DNA from: Herminiimonas sp.
GTDB lineage: Bacteria; Pseudomonadota; Gammaproteobacteria; Burkholderiales; Burkholderiaceae
DNA length: 34,669 nt
NCBI GenBank assembly: GCA_014377155.1
Contig: JACMQD010000176.1
Span: 1-34,669, forward strand
Direction: 5' to 3'
Shown in pieces: positions 7,279 to 16,349 of the stretch (its first letter is position 1; every line of letters begins with the position of its first letter). The notes beneath the pieces are model-generated. The model saw only the letters and a program-made list of their open reading frames with translations, had not been told where the DNA came from and ran no database searches. The position numbers and the translations under genes are program-made.

Positions 7279-8631
7279 TCAGGCGTGGGTGGCGGCAGCC
7301 GTCCCGGTCTCGCTTGTCATGGCAAGCGGCATGACGACCGTCGCCCGCAATCCCCCCGGCACATTGGCCAGACTGACCTCGGCGCGGTGCAGGTCGGCGA
7401 TGTGACGCACGATCGCCAGACCCAGGCCGCTGCCACCGGATGGGGCACCACTGCCCCGGTAGAAACGGTCGAAGACGCGCGCCAGTTCGGCCTCCGGAAT
7501 GCCGGGCCCCTCGTCCTGCACGCTCAGGATTGCCTGATGGGCCGCGCGGTGTACGGCGACATCGATGCGGCCGCCATCTGCAGTAGCGCGCAGCGCATTG
7601 TCGACCAAGTTGTTGATCATGATGCGCAGCGCATCCGGGTCACCGCTCACCGGCACCGTGTGCGTGCCGGTGAAGCCGAGGTCGATCCGTCGTGCATCTG
7701 CCGCCAGCGCAAGCTCGGCCACGGCCTCGCGACCAAGCGCTGCGAGATCGATGTCTTGCCAGGCATGCGTGACCGCGCCTGGTTCATGCCGCGCCAGCGT
7801 GAGCAACTGTTGCACCAGGCGGGACGCGCGATCCAATCCGGCGCGCAGCGCCTCGAAGGCCAGCGCACGCGATTCAGCGTCGGTGGCACGCTCGGCAAGC
7901 GATACCTGTAGTTTGAGCGCGGTCAGGGGCGTGCGCAATTCATGGGCTGCGTCGTCGATGAAGATGCGTTGCGCGCCGGCGGCCTGCGCCAGGCGCGCAA
8001 ACAAATCATTGACGGCGTTCGTCAGTGGCCGGATTTCCTCTGGCAGAGCGCTGTCGGAGACCGGCGCCAGTTGCCCGGCGTCGCGTGCCGCCAGCTGGGC
8101 GGCAACGCCGTGGATGGGCGCCAGCCCGCGGCCCACCGCAATCCAGATCAACCCACCGAGAAACGGCACCAGCAACAGTAACGGCGCGACGGTCTTGAGC
8201 GCGGCGCGTGCCGCCATGGCCCTGCGCACCTGCATCGGCTGCGCGATCTGCACCACGGTCGAGCCTTGCTGCGCGCTGTAGACACGCCACTGCTGGTCAT
8301 GCACCTCGATCGTCGAAAAACCAAGCACGGCCCGCTGCGGCAGGTCGGCATAGTCGTGCGAAAAATACAATCGTACGCCAGTCGGGTCCCAGATCTGGAT
8401 CACCACGTTCGGCGTGGCGTCGAACGGGTTGGCCAGGCCCGGTGGCGCATCGGCCAGGAAACGGCTCGGCATGGCACTGGCGACCTGCTCCATCTGGTAG
8501 TCGAAGAGCTGGTTGGCTTCGGTGCGCGCCTGCAGGTACAGCACCACGGCCACCAGCGAAATCACCAGTGTCAGGCCGACCGCGAGCCACAGCAGCAGCG
8601 TCGTCCGGATCGAATGCGGGCGGGCAGTCAT
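7279..8631 (-). CDS. Two-component sensor histidine kinase, QseC/TctE type
   Basis: A 450-residue membrane kinase: TM1 at about 10-32, a short periplasmic domain to about 155 (SMPSRFLADAPPGLANPFD and the following sensor segment), TM2 at about 157-180 (LLLLVPFLGGLIWIAVG), a HAMP-like linker, then HisKA with the phosphoacceptor His230 in AAHELRTPLTAL and an HATPase with NLVDNALRAT, DEGPGIP and GSGLGLAIV. It overlaps the response regulator by four bases (ATGA, 8628-8631), showing translational coupling. The periplasmic layout is that of the QseC/PmrB/TctE group. The signal is unknown; its position before degQ points to envelope stress, cations or peptides. Confidence 0.92.
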   Translation of the reverse strand: MTARPHSIRTTLLLWLAVGLTLVISLVAVVLYLQARTEANQLFDYQMEQVASAMPSRFLADAPPGLANPFDATPNVVIQIWDPTGVRLYFSHDYADLPQRAVLGFSTIEVHDQQWRVYSAQQGSTVVQIAQPMQVRRAMAARAALKTVAPLLLLVPFLGGLIWIAVGRGLAPIHGVAAQLAARDAGQLAPVSDSALPEEIRPLTNAVNDLFARLAQAAGAQRIFIDDAAHELRTPLTALKLQVSLAERATDAESRALAFEALRAGLDRASRLVQQLLTLARHEPGAVTHAWQDIDLAALGREAVAELALAADARRIDLGFTGTHTVPVSGDPDALRIMINNLVDNALRATADGGRIDVAVHRAAHQAILSVQDEGPGIPEAELARVFDRFYRGSGAPSGGSGLGLAIVRHIADLHRAEVSLANVPGGLRATVVMPLAMTSETGTAAATHA

Positions 8632-9290
8632 CGCTCTGCCGCCACCATGTAGCCGACACCACGCACGTTCTTGATCAGGCCGGGATCGAGCTTCCTGCGC
8701 AGTGCGTGGATGTAGACCTCGACCGTGTTGCTGCCGACTTCATCGCCCCAGCCGTACATCTTTTCTTCGAGCTGAAACACCGACAGCACCGCGCCCGGCC
8801 GGTCGAGCAGCGCGTGCAGCAGCGCGAATTCGCGGGCTGAAAGAACCACTGGCCTGCCCTGGTAGCGCACGGCGTGAGTGATGGTATCGAGTTCGAGCGC
8901 GCCATGCCGGATGGCGGCATCGGCACGTCCGGCCTGACGCCGCAACAGGGCGTGGATGCGCGCTGCGAGTTCCTGCAGGTCGAACGGTTTGACCAGATAA
9001 TCATCGGCGCCGGCATTCAAACCCGCGACGCGATCGGCCACCGCATCGCGCGCCGTCAGGATCAGCACTGGTATCCGGTCGCCGCGCTGGCGCAGTGCGC
9101 TCAGTACCGCAAATCCATCCAGGCGCGGCAAACCGAGGTCGAGCAGCAGCAGATCGTAGGCGTGGTTCTTCAACGCCAGCAGGCCCGACGCGCCATCGGC
9201 CACGGCATCGACGCTGAAGCCGTCCGGCTGCAATCCCTTGACCACGCTCTCGCGGATCATGGCGTCGTCTTCGATGTAGAGCAGGCGCAC
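8628..9290 (-). CDS. OmpR-family response regulator, QseB/TctD/PmrA type
   Basis: A 220-residue regulator with a receiver domain (acidic pocket Glu7, Asp8, Asp9; phosphoacceptor Asp51 in LLLLDLGLP; Lys in DYLVKPF) and a C-terminal winged helix ending in SNTVEVYIHALRRKLDPG. It is the partner of the kinase it overlaps. This group binds tandem CTTAA-type half-sites, and such a repeat is present upstream of the protease gene two genes down. The DUF2237 gene ends 47 bp upstream on the same strand and may be co-transcribed. Confidence 0.93.
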   Translation of the reverse strand: MRLLYIEDDAMIRESVVKGLQPDGFSVDAVADGASGLLALKNHAYDLLLLDLGLPRLDGFAVLSALRQRGDRIPVLILTARDAVADRVAGLNAGADDYLVKPFDLQELAARIHALLRRQAGRADAAIRHGALELDTITHAVRYQGRPVVLSAREFALLHALLDRPGAVLSVFQLEEKMYGWGDEVGSNTVEVYIHALRRKLDPGLIKNVRGVGYMVAAER

Positions 9291-9337
9291 CGGCGACGCC
9301 GTTCAGTGCGCGCTGTCGACAGACGGGCAAGGCACTG

Positions 9338-9733
9338 TCAAATCGACTCCGGCGTGCGCGAATCGAAACGCGACAGCACGTCGAGCGACACCAACTCCAG
9401 GATCTTGCGATTCGTGCTTTCGAGGACCACGGCAGGCGCCACGCCGGCGGCATAAGCTTCACGCCAGCGATTGGCGCACAGGCACCACTGGTCGCCGGCC
9501 CGCAGGCCGGGGAAGCGCCATTCCGGACGCGGCGTGCTCAAGTCGTTGCCACGGCTGGCGCTGAATACCAGGAAGGCATCGGTCATCACCGCGCACACCA
9601 CGTGGGTGCCGGTATCGTCGTCTTCGGTCTTGCAGCAGCCATCGCGAAAGTACCCTGTCAGCGGCGCAAAGGAACAGGCGACCAGCGGCTCGCCAAAGAC
9701 GTTTTTTGCAGCGGAATCGTTCGGTGTGGTCAT
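9338..9733 (-). CDS. DUF2237 family protein
   Basis: A 131-residue cytoplasmic protein matching DUF2237 along its length: NVFGEPLVACSF, TGYFRDGCC, THVVCAVMTDAFL, FSASRGNDLSTP, FPGLRAGDQWCLCANRW and GVAPAVVLESTN. The conserved cysteines and tryptophans are present. The function of the family is not established. I chose the ATG at 9733 (MTTPNDS) because GGAG precedes it at five bases and family similarity starts shortly after; the longer frame from 9817 adds 28 residues without similarity. It lies just upstream of the response regulator. Confidence 0.9.
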   Translation of the reverse strand: MTTPNDSAAKNVFGEPLVACSFAPLTGYFRDGCCKTEDDDTGTHVVCAVMTDAFLVFSASRGNDLSTPRPEWRFPGLRAGDQWCLCANRWREAYAAGVAPAVVLESTNRKILELVSLDVLSRFDSRTPESI

Positions 9734-10032
9734 TGCAGGCTCCAGGAACGGTGCGGTTCGATTGATCGGCAATCTGCGGTAGGGCGTACTGAAAACCGAC
9801 TTCAATTCGTTCTTCACGCACGCAGTCCGATGCAGGGTTTCGATGGTAACGCAAAGCGCGTTCGGTGGTCGCCACGGCAGGTTTGTTAAGTAACGTACAG
9901 AGGCCCGAAGGCGTCGCCGCTATGATCAGACCATCCACATTGCCTCGCGCGCGGCTGTCGTTTCCGCACAGCCCCTCTCAACATCGCTGGCATCCACGCC
10001 GCGCGACGCCCCCATCCACCCCGGAGAATCAC

Positions 10033-11361
10033 ATGCAAAAGCATCTCGCGATACCTGCCGTCCTTCTTGCCCTGCTGGGTCCGCTCGGCTGCGCCGCGCA
10101 GGTACCTGCGCCCGCCACCGCCGTTGGCTTCGGACCGAATCCGGCCTTGCCTGCGCCCGAATCGAAAAAACCGATCCCGCTCGTGCACATTGCACCGGCT
10201 AAAGGCTGGCCTGCCAGCACCACGCCGGTACCGGCGCCAGGATTGGCGGTGCGCGCGTTTGCCAGCGGGCTCGACCATCCGCGCATGCTGCATGTCCTGC
10301 CCAATGGCGACGTGCTGGTGGCGGAATCGAATGCGCCGGCGCAGCATGATGCAGGTGGCGGCATCCGCGGCTGGGTAATGAAGAAGATCATGGGTGTGGC
10401 CGGTGCCGGTGTTGCGAGCCCGGACCGGATCATGCTGTTGCGCGACAAGGATGGCGATGGCATTGCAGAAACCAAAACCGTGTTCCTGCAAGGGTTGCAT
10501 TCGCCGTTCGGCATGGCGCTCGTCGGTAGCGACCTGTATGTCGCCGATACCGACGCAATCCTGAAGTTCCCCTATCAGGTGGGCCAGACGGAGATCACCA
10601 CCAGCGGGGTGAAGGTGATGGATCTGCCAGCGGGCCCAATCGACCACCATTGGACCAAGGACCTCGTTGCCAGCCCCGATGGCAGCAAGCTCTATGTCTC
10701 GGTCGGCTCGAACAGCAACGTCGGTGAAAACGGCATGGAGCAGGAAACAGGACGCGCAGCGGTCTGGGAATTCGACCGCGCCAGCGGCGCCTCACGCATC
10801 TTCGCGACCGGACTGCGCAATCCAAACGGACTGACATGGGAGCCGAAAACCGGCGCACTCTGGGCGGCCGTCAACGAACGCGACGAACTCGGCAACGATC
10901 TGGTACCGGACTACATCACCTCGGTCAAGGATGGCGCCTTCTATGGCTGGCCGTACAGCTATTACGGACAGCATGTGGACACACGGATCACGCCGCCGCG
11001 GCCTGACCTGGTTGCCAAGGCGATTGCGCCGGACTACGCTGTCGGCGCGCACACCGCCTCCCTTGGCCTGACGTTCTACCAGGGCACGCTACTGCCCAAG
11101 GAATTCGCCGGCGGTGCATTCGTTGGCCAGCATGGCCCCTGGAATCGCAAGCCGCGCAGCGGCTACAAGGTTATCTTTGTCCCGTTTGCAAACGGCATGC
11201 CGAGCGGGGCGCCGGTCGATGTCCTGACCGGGTTTCTAAATGCCGACGGTGACGCACAAGGACGACCGGTCGGCGTGGCCGTCGATCGCGCGGGCGCATT
11301 GCTGGTCGCTGACGATGTCGGCAACACGATCTGGCGCCTCACGCCTGCCAGCGCGAAATAG
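10033..11361 (+). CDS. Sorbosone dehydrogenase-like (PQQ/SGD beta-propeller) exported protein
   Basis: A 442-residue protein of the glucose/sorbosone dehydrogenase beta-propeller family. It has an N-terminal signal ([15 protein letters not shown]; the cysteine suggests a lipoprotein, though the lipobox is not canonical), a proline-rich linker, then propeller motifs such as [58 protein letters not shown] and [16 protein letters not shown]. Such enzymes oxidise aldoses or sorbosone in the periplasm, usually with PQQ; many members have no assigned substrate. GGAG precedes the ATG at 10033, and the upstream extension to 9865 has no signal-like sequence. It converges on the flavin reductase gene with 21 bp between stops. 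Confidence 0.85.
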   Translation: MQKHLAIPAVLLALLGPLGCAAQVPAPATAVGFGPNPALPAPESKKPIPLVHIAPAKGWPASTTPVPAPGLAVRAFASGLDHPRMLHVLPNGDVLVAESNAPAQHDAGGGIRGWVMKKIMGVAGAGVASPDRIMLLRDKDGDGIAETKTVFLQGLHSPFGMALVGSDLYVADTDAILKFPYQVGQTEITTSGVKVMDLPAGPIDHHWTKDLVASPDGSKLYVSVGSNSNVGENGMEQETGRAAVWEFDRASGASRIFATGLRNPNGLTWEPKTGALWAAVNERDELGNDLVPDYITSVKDGAFYGWPYSYYGQHVDTRITPPRPDLVAKAIAPDYAVGAHTASLGLTFYQGTLLPKEFAGGAFVGQHGPWNRKPRSGYKVIFVPFANGMPSGAPVDVLTGFLNADGDAQGRPVGVAVDRAGALLVADDVGNTIWRLTPASAK

Positions 11362-11382
11362 TCCCGGGCGTGCGGTTCGGAC

Positions 11383-12021
11383 CTACTTCAGGCCGGCCGC
11401 ATTCCAGCCCACTGGCCGGCCCAATGCGAAGTTGGCCTCGCCCGACATGCGGCCGTACCAATCCGCCCCCATGCGCGAGACCAAATCGAGCTTGACCGGA
11501 TCGATCTGGCCGGCCGCATCCAGGATCTTCTCATCGACGTGGGCAGTCACCACTTGCCCGAGGATCATGTGACAACTTGGCTTGTCAGCCGGATAGGCAG
11601 TGATCGACGCCATGCGGCATTCGAAGCTGACCGGCACGCCGGCCACGCGCGGCGGCCGCACCGAGGTGGACGCAAGCGTCGCAACATTACAGCGTTCGAT
11701 TTCGCTCTCGTCGGTGCCATAGCTGAACGAGGTGGCGTTCATGGTGTCGACCAACCCGAACGGCACCAGGTTGACGACGAATTCGCCGGTTTCCTGAATG
11801 TTGCGGGCCGTGTCCTTCATGTTCCCGTTCGGATGGAGCAACGGGGAAATCATCAACGTCGGCGGCTCGGGCGTGATCATCTGGAAAAAGCTGAACGGCG
11901 CGAGGTTGGTCACGCCCGCCGCCGACTGCGTCGTGACCCATGCCACCGGCCTGGGCGCGATGGTCGACGCCATCCAGAAGTAGGCTGTGCGCGGATCGAT
12001 GGTGGAAAAGTCAAGCTGCAT
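11383..12021 (-). CDS. Flavin reductase-like, FMN-binding split-barrel protein
   Basis: A 212-residue protein with the split-barrel flavin reductase fold: MASTIAPRPVAWVTTQSAAGVTNLAPFSFFQMI at the N-terminus is the hallmark FMN-binding stretch, followed by DTARNIQETGEFVVNLV and FECRMASI. Members reduce FMN or carry it for monooxygenases; this branch (starting FSTIDPRTAYFWM) is usually a single gene without a known partner. The ATG at 12021 is preferred to the GTG at 12036, because the GTG lies inside what reads as the ribosome site (ACGGA). A nested hairpin sits about 60 bp upstream. Confidence 0.86.
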   Translation of the reverse strand: MQLDFSTIDPRTAYFWMASTIAPRPVAWVTTQSAAGVTNLAPFSFFQMITPEPPTLMISPLLHPNGNMKDTARNIQETGEFVVNLVPFGLVDTMNATSFSYGTDESEIERCNVATLASTSVRPPRVAGVPVSFECRMASITAYPADKPSCHMILGQVVTAHVDEKILDAAGQIDPVKLDLVSRMGADWYGRMSGEANFALGRPVGWNAAGLK

Positions 12022-12063
12022 TCTGAATCCGTTCACGTCAGGAAAGCATGTAGTCTACCGCGT

Positions 12064-12102
12064 CCGGGCACCCACCAAGAGTCGCTCCGACTCGCATCCC
12101 GG
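12064..12102. other. Nested inverted repeat upstream of the flavin reductase
   Basis: CCGGG (12064-12068) pairs with CCCGG (12098-12102), and inside them GAGTCG (12079-12084) pairs with CGACTC (12088-12093) around a CTC loop. It could be an operator or a short RNA structure in the divergent region between the flavin reductase and the HTH gene. It is not a tRNA: no T-loop or anticodon arm is present. The rest of 12022-12307 shows no gene. Confidence 0.35.
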
Positions 12103-12307
12103 GAGAATTTTGTTACACCAAAGAAGTTGTCAGTAGTGCGCTTAAGTTGACTAGAGAACATACGAGCAGGCAATGCATTGCTACAGTGGCAGCTAGTCGT
12201 CGGTCTTTCCTCGGTGCATAAGGCATCACTTGTGTATTATCAATTCGAAAAGATTTCGACTAGCCACAATCAAGCCAACGAGAAACCCCCCACCCGAGAC
12301 CAACCAA

Positions 12308-12583
12308 ATGACAACCATGCATTCATACAATCCGGACAATCTGCTGTCGTCGCTGATTTCCCTGCTTAATTTGAAAAACGATGCGGCCCTTTCCCGGGCG
12401 CTTGAAGTCGCGCCACCAATGATCAGCAAAATCCGTCATCGCCGCCTCCCAGTTGCAGCGTCACTCCTGATCCGGATGCATGAGATCAGTAAATTGAGCA
12501 TCAAGGAGCTGCGTGCCTTGATGGGCGACCGCCGGGACAAGTACCGCATCAGCAGCAAGCAATTCAAGAGCAAGAACGGCTGA
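12308..12583 (+). CDS. Small HTH protein, copy A of an inverted paralogous pair
   Basis: A 91-residue protein that reads as a compact helix-turn-helix of the Cro/C1 kind: LNLKNDAALSRALEVAPPMISKIR is the likely HTH, with the basic recognition stretch KIRHRRLPV, then LLIRMHEISKLSIKELRALMGDRR. It closely resembles the gene at 12729-13034; by hand count about 61 of some 80 aligned positions are identical. I recall similar short proteins in many Oxalobacteraceae genomes, usually without a name. It is probably a small DNA-binding regulator, but no target is known. Start chosen at 12308 where similarity to the paralogue begins; the longer frame from 12230 is not shared. Confidence 0.72.
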   Translation: MTTMHSYNPDNLLSSLISLLNLKNDAALSRALEVAPPMISKIRHRRLPVAASLLIRMHEISKLSIKELRALMGDRRDKYRISSKQFKSKNG

Positions 12584-12658
12584 GACGCCGCTCGGGTCGG
12601 GCCGTCCTCACGACGCGCCCATTGCAGCACGGGTTTGGCCGCACCGCACAACACACGC

Positions 12659-12700
12659 AAAAGGTCGTTTCCTGAGAAACCAGGAAACGACCTTTTATTT
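12659..12700. terminator. Bidirectional terminator shared by the convergent HTH genes
   Basis: A perfect 16-bp stem AAAAGGTCGTTTCCTG (12659-12674) / CAGGAAACGACCTTTT (12681-12696) with a six-base AGAAAC loop. The outer A/T runs give a U-tract on both strands, fitting two genes that end on either side (12583 and 12729). Confidence 0.93.
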
Positions 12701-12728
12701 TTTATGGACCCTGACGGGTCGCCGACGG

Positions 12729-13034
12729 TCAGGCCCGTGCGGTTTCCTTCGGTTTGAACTGCTCTGGACTGATACGGAATTTTTCCCGGCGATCGCCCAT
12801 GAGCACACGCAGATCCGCGATGCTCATGTCGCTGATCTCGTGCATCCGGATCAGCATCGACGCCCCGACTGGCAACCGGCGATGCCGAATCTTGCTGATC
12901 ACGGGTGCTGCCACTTCCAACGCACGCGCCAAGGCTGCATCGTTTTTCAGGTTTAACTTGGAAATAAGGCAATCCAGCAGGTGATTCGGGTCGTAAGTTG
13001 CTTCAGCGGAAAGTTTTGTGCGGAAGATGGACAT
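12729..13034 (-). CDS. Small HTH protein, copy B of an inverted paralogous pair
   Basis: A 101-residue paralogue of the protein at 12308-12583, on the opposite strand and tail to tail with it. The shared core is LNLKNDAALARALEVAAPVISKIR, then RHRRLPVGASMLIRMHEIS and LMGDRREKFRIS. The tail differs (KPKETARA). The start at 13034 (MSIFRTK) is the one closest to the region of similarity; ATG at 13088 is also possible, with neither ribosome site decisive. The upstream 13035-13311 gap holds no gene that I can support. Confidence 0.7.
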   Translation of the reverse strand: MSIFRTKLSAEATYDPNHLLDCLISKLNLKNDAALARALEVAAPVISKIRHRRLPVGASMLIRMHEISDMSIADLRVLMGDRREKFRISPEQFKPKETARA

Positions 13035-13311
13035 GGCCGGCGCTCGTTGGTTGATAACGATTTCAATGTAACCAAGAGTATTTTTCATGTCAAACCAGGA
13101 GTCGATTTCTTCAACTCCGATTCGGCGTCGGCAAGCGCCTGCGATCGGCAACCGGCCGTTTCTAGAAGCGCGCCCGGCCAATCCGTATAGTGGCGCTACG
13201 GCAATAGTTAGAAGTTGCTAATTCTTGAAAGCGCTTCGGTCGCGAATTCCATCATTGTGAAATTTGAAAGAATCGTGGTTTTCGCGAGTGCCAGCAGTGC
13301 ACGAGGCAGTC

Positions 13312-13740
13312 TCAGGATGCCGGCACCGTCAACGCAGCCAATAGAATCAGAAGCAACACTGCATGCGGAAACGCAACTGTCGGCCGTACCGCGTTGTTCG
13401 CATATTCGCGCAGCAGCGCCACGCTACCGCCGCGGCTCGCATGCCAGGCCGAATGCAGCTGGAATGCAGCAGTCGCGCTTGGCGGTACTGGCTGCCGCAG
13501 CAATGCCTCGATGGCAAGGAGACGCACCCCCAGCCGGGACTGGCCAGTACGCACGATCGCTTCCTGCAGCCAAAGAACCAGGATCAGCAACGCCACCAGC
13601 AGCAGGTCGACCGGGATCGCGAGCGACGCAAAGGTGATCAGCACGGCTGGCAGCTTCAGCCAGAGCGTGCTGCGCTCAATCTGCTCATAGTCGCGCTGCA
13701 GGGTTTGCCATTCAAGGCTGAGCGGCGAAGCATCGGTCAT
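13312..13740 (-). CDS. Small membrane protein of unknown function
   Basis: A 142-residue protein with a soluble N-terminus (MTDASPLSLEWQTLQRDYEQIERSTLW is amphipathic), two adjacent hydrophobic segments at about 28-60 (AVLITFASLAIPVDLLLVALLILVLWL is mostly apolar) and a last one near the C-terminus (AVLLLILLAALTV), so two or three membrane helices. I do not recognise a named family. GAAGGA six bases before the ATG at 13740 decides the start over 13767. It begins 39 bp after the ygiQ stop on the same strand and is probably co-transcribed with it. Confidence 0.7.
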   Translation of the reverse strand: MTDASPLSLEWQTLQRDYEQIERSTLWLKLPAVLITFASLAIPVDLLLVALLILVLWLQEAIVRTGQSRLGVRLLAIEALLRQPVPPSATAAFQLHSAWHASRGGSVALLREYANNAVRPTVAFPHAVLLLILLAALTVPAS

Positions 13741-13779
13741 CTGCATTCCTTCATCGGCCGGTAACACGCGGCCGGCGTC

Positions 13780-16062
<2,283 letters not shown>

Positions 16063-16196
16063 CGGGCGTGGGACGGCACCGATGCCAGCGCCCTGAGGGA
16101 CGAGACGATGCTGTCGATTCTTGGAGAGAGCGAGAGTATGACAGCTTTGTGGTCCAAATCCTCGCCGCCGCCCGAAAACCGGTATCCGCTGCATGG

Positions 16197-16232
16197 TGCG
16201 CCGGATTTCACGCCGGATTTGACGCCGGATTT
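16197..16232 (+). repeat. 12-bp tandem repeat, three copies
   Basis: Three adjacent 12-bp units of the form nnCGCCGGATTT at 16197-16208, 16209-16220 and 16221-16232, with only the first two bases varying. They lie in the divergent gap between ygiQ and the GGDEF-EAL gene; the remainder of 16063-16349 shows no gene. Confidence 0.75.
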
Positions 16233-16349
16233 TGCGCTAAAGTATGCCGAGACCATCTGGCGCAGCCAAGGTTAAAGAAATTCGCCGCTGCGGCCGTAAA
16301 CAAAGACACGACGCGTTGCGTCGCCATTATAAAAACTGGAACCCGCGCC

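Noticed and set aside
12064..12102. Possible tRNA or tRNA fragment
   Set aside because: Two nested stems are present but there is no anticodon arm, T-loop or CCA-type end.
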